NCBI GenBank assembly: GCA_021442155.1
Contig: JAKCPB010000360.1
Location: forward strand, 1 to 64,000
Source: Cymbidium sinense
Taxonomy: Eukaryota; Streptophyta; Magnoliopsida; Asparagales; Orchidaceae
Direction of reading: 5' to 3'
Length of the DNA stretch: 64,000 nucleotides
Below, in pieces: positions 38,348 to 51,099 of this stretch. The position numbers and the translations under genes are program-made. Below the pieces are notes generated by a model, which was not told where the DNA came from, searched no databases, and was given only the letters and a program-made list of their open reading frames with translations. Within the stretch, counting starts at the first letter, position 1. Each line of letters starts with the position of its first letter.

Positions 38348-40794
38348 TTCGAACATAATTTCATAGACAATCAAGTCGTGTGCCCTCCTAAGCCCTTTCC
38401 AAAACTCCTCAGAGCATTTCCAAGGATCCCCAAGCCCTCTCTATTTGGTATTTCTCTCCTCCGAGCAAGGCCGAAACAAGGCATCCCATTCTCAAGAAAT
38501 ATTCCCTTTCCACTAAACCAAATCCAAATTTGTCTTAGCCACACCATCACCACACTTCAGCGGGCACAAACGAACCAATTCCCACACTCCCAAGTGGCCA
38601 AAGGTGTGTGAGTTCGAGTCTTTCACATGCATGTTGGTCAACCAAGTCTCGCCACACCAAATCAAGCTCAAAGCCTCCTGGGCCTCACCTCAACTGGCAA
38701 AGCTACCTCCGGTGTTGCACTGACATTAGCTCGTGAGGTAATTCCTCAAAATCAGAAGCATGGAAATGTTGGTCCTTTTTGAAGAGAATTTGAATCTCAT
38801 GCAAAATTGATCATTGGATATGTGTGTCTCCCTTCCCCGAAGGTGTGGGAAGAATTTAGAGACAATCTGAGCTCGAGTGAGCTCTGATCAAATCTTGAAG
38901 AAGAGCCTCAGATTCCCATCCTAAATCGCGAATCAAATCACGACCGTTCGATCTTAGATCGGACAGCCCAAAGAGAAAGTGCATCCATCGTCGGCTGAGT
39001 TAGTGCGTGGATGTGACTACTTAAATAATCAATCCCATCATGCCACATAGAAATTGTGCCACATCAGCAGCCATGTGGCCCGATGGGATTATGGTTTTAA
39101 TTATGGTTAATTAATTGATTTTTAATCCTAAAACTTCTTAAAATCATAACTAATTGTAGAAAAATCTAAAAAATGCAAACTTAGGCTCATTTTGAATATA
39201 TTTCAGAGTGGAATCTAGGAAAATTATAATTAATTAATTTTGAATAGTGGCTTTGGCTTTATTAGGGTTTTATCAAAAATCTAATTAGCTTAATTACATC
39301 TTAATTAAGCACTCAATTAATCTCAACTTTTTCATGGATGTTTAGGGGGATGACCTCTGCCTCCTTTATTTTTCTGTGATTTTATTGATTGCTTAATTAG
39401 GGGAATCACTTGATTAAGCCCTAATCACTCTCTTAATCTAATTAATTATAATTAATTAATGAATAGTAACTTAATTAATCATTTAAACATAATTATTTAT
39501 GTTAAAAAGTAAGATCATTTTGGGAATGTGATTGGGGATAATTTTTCTAATTCATTTCCTAAGTCTTCTTTTTCTTCAAAATCAAATTAATTAATGGCTA
39601 ATGAAATGATTAATTAATTAATTAAGTGATTAATCTTTAAAATAAGGAAATCAACATCTAATTGAATATTTAAATGACTTAGGGATTAATATTGGGGCCT
39701 TTGCCCTTGATCCTTTCCCCAAAGTTAATTTTATCATTCAAATTAAAACATAACCAAATTGTTTAATCAATTCATTAAAAACTTAATTAAATTAAAATTA
39801 AAAATCAATTCATCCACACTTAAACAACCCTTAATTGATCTTGGGTAGCTCCTTGGGTGTTCAATAACCCAAGGTGAGAGATAATGAAATTATGGTTGGC
39901 TCATATGTGTGAGAAAATCATAAAAGTAATTAAGTGAGATCCCTTAAGTTTAATTAACTATTAATCATAAGCCAATTGCATTAGGCCCCTTTCATTTTTT
40001 AGAAGCATTGCAAATTTATTTTCCATGTGGTTGCATATCATATTGGCTTATTATTGATTAGTTAATTAACTTAAAGTGATATAGGTAAGGGATAATTAAT
40101 TCATTTAATTCATACCTTAACCTGATCAAAATATAAAATGAACTTAAATATTCTTCATTAAACCAAACTAATTCACACATGGGGAAATAGGTTAAGATTA
40201 GCAAACCTCTCTCATGTTTTCTATATCAAATCAAATTCAAAGATAAAAATGTCTTTAAAGAATTTTGGATTATTTTAAATAGCTTTATTTAATATTATTG
40301 TCCTTAGGAATTAATTGAGATGAATGAAATCATGTGTTTGCATTCCTTTATTTATTTCCAATCATGCTAAATATTGTTTGCCATATGAAATCATGCATTT
40401 AGTTCTTTTAAAAATCAATTAAATAAAATATTTTCTTTTATGTCAAATTACATGTGTTGACTTAAATTAAGAATATGAGTGGCTATTATCATTATTAAAC
40501 CAAAAACTATTTTCAAAATCTATAAATCAATTATTATAAATGAAGTAATGCTAATCACAAATATTTATAAGCTTACATGATGATATAAAGTAAAATGTGA
40601 AGTTCTCTTTTCCTACCTTAACATGGATTCACATAGGATTTGCAAGTGTATATTTCCTTTGAAAAGAACATAACACTTGTCAAAATCTATTCTTATGCAT
40701 CTCCATGTTAGGACTTAAGAAAAATTTCTTATTACATATGTAAATCATACAACCAAATCAAACATAATTTCTTGTATGATTCTATCCATTTGGT

Positions 40795-41200
40795 TCTTTT
40801 GTACATTCATATGTATTTGAGAAAAGTGTATATTATATGGACATCCAGCGGAGGCTTTAAGTAGCCCTAAGTGTCTTGTACCTTATGCTGTGTAGAAAAT
40901 AATGCGTCACTCACTTAAAACTCTTATACATATGCATGTGTGATGTGGCCAATGAATAAAGAATAAAAAATCAAACAAAGAAAACACAACTTTTACATGG
41001 ATTTTTCTATCCTTATAGTTATTCATACATTTATATGTATCTAAGAAAAGTGGTATATTAGCCTAAACATCCCGGGACTGCGAGGCTATAAGTAGCTCTA
41101 AGTAGGTCATGTACCTTATGCCCCTGGTGTAGAAAAAATGGTGCCATACTCACTTAAAACTTTTATACATGTAAATGTGTATTTAGCTAATGGATGAAAA
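40795..41200 (+). repeat. Tandem duplication inside the LTR, two ~200-bp copies
   Basis: Copies at about 40800-40960 and 41025-41195 share 'tatgtatttgagaaaagtg', 'agtagccctaag', 'gtaccttatgc', 'gtgtagaaaa' and 'actcacttaaaactcttata'. Confidence 0.8.
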
Positions 41201-43950
41201 ATCCCTCTTTTCTATATAATAAAGACATGCATTCATAACTCAATCAAAAATGAAATATTTAAATTCAAATACACTTCTTTGTATTCATCATTAAAGTGCG
41301 CTAAGATTTATATTACATGCATTAGTATGCTTAGGATTATTCATATGCATGATATACATGATGGAAAAAATGAATGGATGTGTGTTATGTGATAGTAATC
41401 CATCCTAATTAATTCTATGATGTCTTTCTTATTGAATAGGGATATTTAGAATGAATCTAAACTTAGGGTTAATTAAAACACATAATAAACCATTTACTAA
41501 AGAAAATTCATTAATTAACTTACTTTAGAAGGGTAGGGATAAAAGTGAGACTCTTTCTCTTTCTTATCTTCAAAACACTTATTTGCTAGGTGTAGGCTAC
41601 ATGAAACAAAAGAAACCACTAAGTAAAATCCCCAAATCAACTAATCCACTTAAAGAGAAATTAACCATTTATAAATTAAATCCCTCACACTTAGTAAATA
41701 ATAACTCTAAAACCTAGTTAGGATATACCACACAAGCCTTAACACATGCACATTAGGCTAAGTCACCATTTCTAGCTTTATATTAGGGTGGTGCATGGTT
41801 TTATGAATGTTTGGTTTTGTGATGTATTATTTTAGACTGGATGTTTAGGTGTATGTGCATAGTCTGGATGTTAAGTCGATAGTAGCCTAATCATGCTTTC
41901 TACAGGGGGTCATGCTTAAATGGCACTATAATAAAAAATATAAATGTTTTTTTCTATGTAGGTTGCTTATACCCATAAGCATAGCCTAAGTTAGGACAGG
42001 TGGACTTGGTTACCCATGTGTGGGGTGCTAAGTCTAAATTACTCCTATAACTGCTTGGGTTATATGGTGTGTTTAGCTAACATTTTTTTTTGGAGGTGTA
42101 GCTAGATTTCCTTTCCTTCCTTTTAATGTAATTTTTGCATTAGGATTAGGATAAGTGTTATAAGAGATTAAGATAAGCATTGGTTATAAGACCATGTGTT
42201 ATATATCATATGATGTCTTTGGAGCAAGCTACATCTCAATCAAGCCAAAAGAAAGAAAGAAATGGAGCAAATCAAAGCCAAAAGAAAGAAGGAAATGGAG
42301 CAAATCAAAAATGAAGGAATGAAAGATAAGGAGTGAAGAATGGAAGATGAAGAATGAAGACCCCCATAACACTTATTATTTTATAATTGTAATTATTCTT
42401 TCATTATACCGGGATGTATAATGGTAGAGCTCGGCTACCCACATTTCTTTTTGAGTTGTACGATGGTACCCGACCGCACCGGCCTTTTATTCTTTTGCGA
42501 TATCTTTATAAAATTATTTGATATTTTATTTAGCTTGTGCATTAGAAATATCATACCTTTTTCATAGTTTCTTTATGATTGGTGATTGTTGTGTGGCATG
42601 GATATGATTAGGCTCATAAGATAAAATAAATAAATTTTTTATCCCACTAATAACTCATAATTAAAATTTTAAAATAATTCATAACCTCACATAAAAGTCT
42701 AGGAATTAAATCAAGATAATAAAATGTTTAACAACCCTTTAGTTGGATGATTGAATGTATAATATCATGCATGTCATATTCTTCTACTTTTGCTAAGAGA
42801 GAGGGCTTCCATCTACGCCAGAAACTAAAGGCTTAACCTATAAGAGCCTTTGATGGAAAGACATCTTTTTCTCTTCTGATTTAGCCCATAACCAACTTCT
42901 CATGCGTTTAGGCATACAAGATACTATGGCCTATGTCAAAACAAAAAAAAGTCCAAAAATCAAATAGAACTTGTTAAAATTTGTATTAGATTAAGTCATT
43001 ACTCATGCCCTTCATGACCTAGTCTCTTAGGGAGTGAGTTTAAGGACTTAGTTTCTCTTCTAAATAAATAATAGCCTAACCATCTTGCAAAGAATATGAC
43101 TTTCCTACATGGATTTAAAACATAAGAGGAGTTAGCTAGCTGTCACTCCAAGCAGTAATAAGTCCAGCAGTCGGGTGGTTTATTCTCTCTTGTGGAGGTA
43201 AACCATATTCTCATTTTTCCCTTAGATTGAGGTCATGCTTTGGCTCTTACCAAAGCTCCATAGATTTAGAATTTGAGGTCATTATTTTCCCTCATGGGGT
43301 ACAAGTATAAATTCTCACCTCTTAGGTATTTCCACAATCTTGTATTGTGGAATCATAGGTCCTAGATTTCCAATAAAATTTCCACTCAAACAAATAAATC
43401 TCTTCAAATTCAAATATATAGAGCACAACCATAGAATAGATTAGAGTGCTCACTAGGTTTCCTAGTATCATGAGCACTCTTTACTCATCTCCTTTGATTT
43501 CGATAAGAACTCTGCCCTTTTGATCTCTCCCACTTGATTTTCAAAATTACAACTATTCCTTTGATAACCCTATCTTTGAATTCTTTGGAGACAACAATCG
43601 CCTACTTTAATCGAGAGAATTATTGAGAGATTCGCTTCACTTAAAATGTAATTAACTATGTAGGCTTGTCTCCATAAGAAACTTGACGAATTCAGTTTAA
43701 ATAAACCATGCTTTTCTTTTTCATGTAAAGTAGGGTGAAAATCTTTCATTTATTCGAAGACCCACCATGCCTTAAGAGTCATTATTAGGTGATTAGGTCC
43801 ATTATAGGGTAGTGACTTCTATCTCTTAAGATAGTACACTATTCCTTAATGTCATACCTGATCACCCTAATAAGTACATTTGCAGATCTGCATGGTGTCC
43901 CCTCACATATCAGCAGCAAACAAACAAACCCAACAAAAATAAACACAACA

Positions 43951-46900
43951 GATTTTTATGGCAACTTTGCTGGGGATGGTCCTCTCTCCATCTCTAGTAA
44001 ACGATTGTTGTCTCCAAACATCGATAGTAGACTTACATTTCATGTGAGTTCAAGACTATCTTTCTTTCCATTGGCACTTAGCTTATTTCATTCTTAAGCC
44101 TAGTTAGCCAATATTCTTTAGGTTTTAAGATCTCACAATCACATTTGGCCTTCATTTAACATACCAAATTTGTTAAGTGAAAGTCTCATCTTCAAGCACA
44201 AATCAAATCACACATGTGGCCTCTACTTAACATACCAAATTTGTTAAGTAAGAAGCCCCATTGTTAAATAAAAATATCACACAAACAAATCTTCACAGGC
44301 AAAAAATATTTCAAACACACAATCACAACCTCTTCTTAGCATACCCAAATTTGCTAAGTAGGGATCTCTTAAACTATCCATATTTTCAAATAAGAAACAT
44401 AGAAAGCAAACAATCTCCAAAAAAGAAATCTCTCCTCAAAATTTTGAACCCCACCAGCCTATCTAAATTGGTTGAGGATGGGTTCTAAAATCTAAAAAAT
44501 CAAATGACAACAGACTCTCCTCCACAACATCCAATTCTCAACAATGAGCCCCACTTAACATATTTGAATTGTTGAGTGTGGGTTCAACCAATTCATAAAT
44601 AAATATCAAGATAGAACTCATACAAGTTATATTTCAAAAATATGGACATATAGCTTCGATGGCCAAGCACTTTGTCACACATGGCCTCTCAAAAGTTTGT
44701 TTTCACCTTTCCGTTTGTGATGGATTTGGCCCTGGATCAGGCCAACCTCCCTCAGACTGACTCCACCCATCTAGTGTTCTCTGGCTGAGGATTTGAGGGA
44801 GCTTGCATTACTTGCGAGGGGGCGGACCTCACTACTATTAGCCAAATTCGGTGGCTATGCAAAAGCTAGTCATCCGGATCGACCTACCTTCTGACATTGA
44901 GTATCCTTCCCTAAAGAGGAAGAAGTAAGGTTCATTCTAGTTCTTACTCGACTTCCACTGGTTAGCACCTCCTCGATGGTCCCCTCTATGGGGAAGGCTA
45001 TCCTAGCTTCAAAGATAGCCTCCCTAACCTTTGAGGTAGGATCTAGCTCTCACACTACCTTGCTCACCATACATACTGCATTACAACAATAGCCATAAGA
45101 TCAAGTGGCACCGCGAACTTGCCACCTAAGAGATGGATGTTGCATCCCACATTGTAGAGAAAGGTTCCCCCGTGAGGTTTTCCCGTTACTGACTAGCAAC
45201 TAGTTCCACTCTGACTCAGCATCAGATGGAGAGGAGGACTATCATAGGATAGCTACATTGCCTCCACCTCCTACATGCCACGAGGCTTCAGCTAGGGATA
45301 GGAGAAAGTCCTATGCCAGTCTCTGTACAGTATTACGGTAAGTAAGTAGGGTTCACAGATGTTCAGAGTCCGGGACATTATTTGACTTGAGGTCTATCAT
45401 CCCCGTGAGTGTTACCAAGCACATTCAGTAGCATAGGCAGTAGTAGTTCAATGGGAGCGGAGCCATGAGGTTCAGGATAGTCGGTGGCCTCGCCTCAGTC
45501 AATTTTTCCGCCATCAAGCCACCGGGTCGTGACCGATGGAGGGTGTACCATAAGTCATAGGGGAAAAGCCTTGATGAGGGTTGAGCTGGTGTTATATCCA
45601 CCACACCGATCCACTCCTCGCCCACCATCACCTGTTCAGGTCCTGCCATCCACCATGCAGACAAAGACATGAAAGACAACATCCGGGGAGAAGAAAGCCC
45701 CATTGGTGATCCAGCTACAGCCAAAGGATCCCACTTCATCTACTCCACCAACTAAGGTTAGGGTGATTTCCTACTACCTCCTGCCTTGCCTTGGTGAAGA
45801 AGGAGTGGCGACCAAAAGATTGTGGTGGCACACCATAACCACCACCATAACCACCACCATCGTGAGGCATGCAAAGTTGAAGGGGATAGTTCCCCATGTC
45901 TGGATCTCCAGGGACACTACCCATAGCACAGCAGTATGTCTCTTCCAACAGTCATGACCCTCCCAGAGCCAACACTCTAGTGATAGGAAGTATTAGGTGC
46001 ATCTCCGTCAATGAGCACAACCCCTCCACCGATCAACAACACGTATTTATCCCGACACGGTTAGATTGTTCCCTAGATGAGATTTTGGCATAATAGTTTA
46101 CAGAGAAGAGAGAACTTTTAGGGAGTGACCGATCAGATTATGAGGATGGAAAGGTCAGCTTTGATCCATATGAGGATGATCCCTTTGAAGATTCGACTGA
46201 AGTTCATATGGTCGATAATAGGGGGTCCCTCCACAGAGACTAACATAGTTAGGAAGGTATTGTAGTTGAAGAAGATGACGCTGTCCATTCAACTCAGCAC
46301 CTCCTCTTACAGCTTAGATAGAGGGATGATCATATTGATCAAATGGGGAAGAAGATCGAAGAGTTGATGGTTGTTGTGTCAGCATTGTAGAATTCAACTC
46401 GGTTTCTGCCTTTCCTATAATGGCCGACAAAGTAGAGTTGGCATACACTTTAGATCATCCTAGATGTATTCCTATAGAGGGAGACAATTGTAGCTTGTAT
46501 ATGAAGATGGTGGATAGCACTTCCATGCATGAAAAAGACATTAAACATATGGTGGATCAATAGGTGAGGGATACGTTGGCCTAAGCCCAAGGTGGCTCAT
46601 CTATTCTAAAGGGTAGACCCTACCCGGAGGAATTTGATCGTGTCCAATACCCTAAGGGCTTTGTGCCTCCATCCTTCAGTAAGTGGGAACCAAGACATAG
46701 CATATTCGTGAGCATGTTGCAATCGGTTGATGCACTCTTATTTCACCTCTTTGTCTATTGACATTTGATTCGATTGGTACTAACTACCCAATGGTTCGAA
46801 GATATTTCTTGAGTTGCTTTTATTAAGAGATTTATTGGAGCTCAAGAAAGGTAACTATGGATGATCTCATTAAAGACACCCCATGAGTCCCTTATTGATT

Positions 46901-47526
46901 ACATTCTTAGATGGTGCAATTTAAGTATGAACGACATTATCAACAACATGCCATTGAAATTCTACTCAAGAATATTTATGGCCCGATAGCCTTCATACTT
47001 AAAGGTTTCACTATTAAGACATTTGAGAAGTTAATCAAAAAGGTGGTTAGTCTATAAGGAGAGGCCAAACAGTTATCTTTCCAAGATCAGTCAGTTAAGC
47101 CCTAACCGCAGAAGACATTTGATATAAAGTCAGGGGTAGTTACAGCAGTTGAAAAGGGGAAGTAGCCAGCCAGGGTTCAACCAGATAGACCTCGAGCACA
47201 ACAGCCTCCTCTACCACCTTCTTTGCCACCACCTTAGCCATCATATCGGCCACCTCAGCTGCCACAGTGGCCTCCACCACCGTCTGCTCATCAGTATCCC
47301 TACCCACAAGATCGAATAGTACTCTATCCACCACTATTTATCACTTACCTACTCTTGCCAACAAATTGAATAAACCTTATTCATTCAAGAGGGAGTTAGT
47401 GAGAAAGATCTTTAAGATCTTCTTAAAGAAGCCTGATTTTTAGTTACCAGAGTCTAGGAGGCCGGAGGATGTGGGCAAGAGTCATGATTCAAACTTTTGC
47501 CTCTACATCGCATGATAGGTCATTAT
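43951..47526 (+). mobile_element. Internal region of the long-LTR element, with gag remnant
   Basis: After the LTR and PBS there is about 2.1 kb of untranslated or degraded sequence. From about 46090 a gag-like reading with many stops follows: a hydrophilic N-terminal part with LRQ-type coil (DDHIDQMGKKIEELMVVVSA), then YPKGFVPPSFSKWEP, a Pro-rich linker (QQPPLPPSLPPP, 47190-47330), and at the end a CLY-HRMIGHY stretch, the usual start of the zinc-finger region. It stops there because the next base starts the LTR fragment at 47527. No protease or RT on this strand. Confidence 0.65.
43959..43976 (+). promoter_or_regulatory. Primer-binding-site-like sequence
   Basis: TGGCAACTTTGCTGGGGA starts 8 bp after the LTR end. 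It resembles TGGCGACTCTGCTGGGGA, which I recall as a PBS in Tat/Ogre-type retrotransposons. The tRNA identity is not checked. Confidence 0.5.
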
Positions 47527-47711
47527 TGACCTCACTTTTGGAGTGGGCTCTCAACTTCTCCTTCTTAGACATAGGACTCCTCTAGACACTAAGAGCTCCC
47601 TAGTCTTGAGACACTTCTAGTGATTAGGTGAACACTTAACCTAACTCTAGAGACTTAGAAGAGTTAGCCATAAGAATAAGTTATGCCTTAAGGGTTTAGG
47701 AGGACTTACCT
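47527..47711 (+). repeat. 185-bp second copy of the long LTR's start
   Basis: It matches 35759-35943 closely ('cacttaacctaactctagag' and 'gttatgccttaagggttta' are shared) and ends after CCCTATAG. Its left side is interrupted gag (plus) and its right side is interrupted integrase of a minus-strand element. It is probably a truncated LTR left at a recombination or deletion junction. Confidence 0.75.
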
Positions 47712-48290
47712 ACCCTATAGGACTCCTCAATTTGACTATTTATTTGGGGGTGTGCTACAATTGTATGAACCAATTGAATATATAAATCTTTACAGAAAGA
47801 AGTAAATTATTTTCCCATGAATTGAGTCTCATTATCTGTTATGATTTTAGCAGGAATTCCAAAATGAAAAATAATATTCTTTCAAACAAATTATTTGGCA
47901 TTGACTTCAGTGATTTTTGCTAATGATTTTGCCTCAACCCATTTAGTGAACTAATCTATCATCATAATGACAAATTTTTGTTGTCCAGTTGCAATAGGTA
48001 ATGGTCTCATAATATCTATTCTCTATTGAGCAAAAGGCCAAGAGCTCTGAAAAGATGAAAATTCGATCGATGGAATGTGGTTGAGATTTGAATGCATCTG
48101 ACAATTGTTACCCCTTTTTGCAAAATCTAATGCATCATTTTTTATTGTAGGACAGTAAAACCCTTGTCTCATGATTTTGTGGACAAGTGCTCATGCCCAA
48201 GTGTTCTTTACAAATACCAAAATGGACTGGAAGTGCATACCGCCTGATGGTGGAAAACATTTGAGATATGGTCCTGAATGATCTTTTGTA
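47712..48290 (-). pseudogene. Integrase, truncated
   Basis: Zinc-finger remnant NNCQMHSNLNHIPS, then IATGQQKFVIMMIDYFTKWVEAKSL (first catalytic Asp in MIDYFTKW), then IITDNETQF (second Asp), then VAHPQINSQIEE, where the sequence breaks off. The first zinc Cys appears to be lost. Confidence 0.85.
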
Positions 48291-48589
48291 TAATTCAATA
48301 GCATTTGAAGTTTGCCACTTGTCCTAATACGATGATGGCACAACCTGGATCTTCTGGTAGAACTCCATCACGTAAAAAAGTGAATATCGGATATATCCAA
48401 GAAACTTGCATTGATTCATCAATGGACTGTATTTCCCAAGGTCCTTGTATGCTAGAAAAATGAATGTCTTCTATGTACTCTCTTGTAAATGTTAGAGGAT
48501 GTTGAAGTGGCAAGTTTCGAAAGAGCATCAACTCTAGCATTTTAATTTCTTGGAATGTGAATGATTTGATATTTACTTATTTGAGAGAG

Positions 48590-49200
48590 AAGAGATTTTA
48601 CAATCTAGAGGTATTGCGTCAGATGATGATTGTGAGTGTTGAAATCTCCTTCAATTTGAGAAATCATAAATTGTAAATCAGTGTAAATTATAAGACTTTG
48701 AACTTCACAATCAATAGCCAATTTTAATCTTGCTAGTAAGGCTTCGTATCCTACAATATTGTTAGTAGCTGAAAATTTTAAACATAATCCATACTCAAGA
48801 AAATCATGTTGAGGAAAAATGAGTAGAATTCCTGCTCCAGCACCAGAGCTTCTAGATGCTCCATCAACAAATAAATTCCAATGTCGTGATATTGAAGTAG
48901 AAGAATTTATTTCAATAGAATATGGGATGGTGCATTCAATAATAAAATCCGCTAATACCTGAGATTTGATATCTGACCTCGGCAAAAAGTGGATATCAAA
49001 TTCTCCTAATTCAACTGACCATTTAACTAATCTTCCAGAAGCTTCTGATTTTTGGAGGATAGTTTTGAGTGAAAGTTGTGTATAAACGCTAATAGAATGA
49101 GCTTGAAAGTATGGGCATAGCTTTCTTGCCGAGAACACCAATGCAAAGGCAGTTTTATTTACCAAAGAATAACGTCCTTCTACGTTAGATAGAATTTTAC
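48590..49200 (-). pseudogene. RNase H and second (archaeal-type) RNase H
   Basis: The 186-codon frame starts in the RT-associated RNase H (YFQAHSISVYT, LVKWSVELGEFDIHFLPRSD, VLADFIIE). It continues into a second RNase H with WNLFVDGASRSSGAGAGILL (first Asp), NNIVGYEALLARLKLA (Glu) and YTDLQFMISQIEG (Asp). The duplicated RNase H identifies a Tat-type element. Confidence 0.85.
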
Positions 49201-49629
49201 TAATATAATAAATTGGTCATTGCCCCCCAGCCTCTTCACGGACCAACGCTGAACTTATTGCGTGAGACGAGATAGTAAATAAAGCATTTCTGGGATTGGC
49301 TTTGATAACAATGGCGATGAAGACAAATATCTTTTGAGCTGCTTGAATGCATTTTGACATTCATTAGTCCATTGAAAACTATTATTTCAAGCACTCTTGA
49401 GTATTATAAAGAATGGTTGTCTCTCATTCAAGCTAGGAATCATGATAAGGCCACCATCCTCCCCTTCAGGCATTGCGCCTCCTTTATGCTCTTTGGGGGA
49501 ATCATATATTGTATAGCCATAACCGTTTTAGGATTTGCCTCAATCCCTCAATGAGTGATCATAAACTCTAAAATTTTTTTCAGATGTAACTCCAAAAGCA
49601 CATTTAGAGGAATTTAAGCGTATATTATA

Positions 49630-50292
49630 CTATTCAAAAAGCTTGAAATATTGCACAAGGTCCTTGAGATGTTTTATCCTTTCGATTTTAACCAACATAT
49701 CATCCACATATACTTTCATAGTACAATCAAGAAGAGTTTTAAAAACTTTATTTATTAACCTTTGATACATGGCTCTTATATTTTTCAATCCAAATGGCAT
49801 TACTCGATAACAATACAACCCTTTATTAGTTTGAAAAGCAGTGGCTTCTTCATCATCTGGATTCATATTTATTTGATTATATCCAAAGTAATCATCCATA
49901 AACCTAAGCATTTGATGACCTAAAGTAGCGTCGACCAATTAGTCTATGTACAGGAGAGAAAAACTATCTTTTGGACAAGCTTTATTAAGGTCGGTGTAGT
50001 CAACGTACATTCTTCATGCCCCATTAGACATCTTCACCAGGAGAACGTTTGCCAACCACATATGATAATACAATTCTTGTATAAATCCTGCATCCAAAAG
50101 CTTATCAACTTTTTGTTCAGTTGTTTGCAGACGATCTGGAGCGAAGTTTCTTTTTTTCTGAATGATGGGCTTAAATGCTGAGTTAATTTTGAGGGAATGA
50201 GATATTACCTCGTGATCATCGCATCTCTGTTGGACTCCAAGCAAAAATATTCTGGTTTCGACACAAAAAATTGATGTACTCCTTTCATTCAT
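49630..50292 (-). pseudogene. Reverse transcriptase
   Basis: 50292-50014 has the RT entry region (TTEQKVDKLLDAGFIQELYY). 49938-49630 has LRFMDDYFGYNQINMNPDDE, FGLKNIRAMYQRLINKVF and the catalytic YVDDM box. A frame change near 49950-50015 separates the two parts. Confidence 0.9.
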
Positions 50293-50689
50293 CCTCAGAG
50301 AGCAACGAACCTACTTACACTATTTTTGAGGGATATTCTTCTAATAACGAGATGCTAATCAACTGTTCGACTAGTGATGCTCTCTGGAGTGTTTCTTTAT
50401 CTTTTAAATCAAAATTTTTAATAGTTAATGTTAGTCGGGTCTGCCTCGAGTAACAAGTTCGTGCTATATCGTAACCTCACCTATTTCATTAGAGGTTGAA
50501 AATTTTATTTTCGAGATGAGGTATGCGATAACGCCAAAAATTGATTGTAGGTCTTCCAAAGATAGCATTATAGTGATTCGATTTAAGTCATAAATTGAAT
50601 CAAATGCATGGATTATTTAGGGAATTCCCCAAGAGTAACCAGGAGTGTTATTGTTCCTTCTACCTTAACCGGTCGATTGTCAAAGCCAT

Positions 50690-50850
50690 ATAACGGCCCA
50701 GCAACTGGTTGGAGTTTTTCTCTTACAAGACCCAGATTTAAGAATGTTGACTAGAATAATACATCAACAGAGCTACCATTGTTAATTAATATTCTTTTAA
50801 CATTATAACAAGGATTGCCAATCTCTGCGTTGATATTAAGGGGTCTTGAT
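50690..50850 (-). pseudogene. Aspartic protease, active-site Asp changed
   Basis: The frame reads YNVKRILINNGSSVDVLF followed by a stop. The family motif is I-D-N-G-S-S, so the catalytic Asp is Asn here. VREKLQPVAGPLYGFDN follows. Confidence 0.7.
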
Positions 50851-51099
50851 GCTGAGTTTGTATCACTTCAAAGCCAAAATCATCAACACGATAGACGTCA
50901 ATTCGTGACCTCTTCATTCTAGGCCCTTCGGGTGTAGTGAGTATAACTTGATAAGAAAATTGTGGTCCGTTAGCGATAATTTCAATTTCTCCAACTATTT
51001 GTCAATTTTCTTGCTTGTCTTGGTAAATACCTTGGTTAGGTTAGTTTTTCCCAATGACATGATTATTATTATTTCTTTATTGATTCTGAATAAACTATC

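Larger units (their letters stand above)
35759..43950 (+). mobile_element. Putative giant LTR (~8.2 kb) of a Ty3/gypsy-type element
   Basis: The start TGACCTCACTTTTGG at 35759 interrupts PMD coding sequence; the same start occurs at 47527 interrupting gag. The end ...AACACAACA at 43950 is followed by a primer-binding-site-like sequence. An inverted copy of the last 2.5 kb (61468-64000) ends at the same point in unrelated flanking sequence, which supports 43950 as an LTR end. The interior has a G-poor, CAAATC-rich tract (35990-37950), a GC-richer block (38220-39010), a hairpin (38325-38347) and a 200-bp duplication (40800-41200). If it is one LTR it is exceptionally long; a nested insertion inside it is possible. 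Confidence 0.55.

Noticed and set aside
45425..46093. Overlapping open frames on both strands in the retroelement interior
   Set aside because: No conserved motif; they lie in the leader and degraded region before gag.
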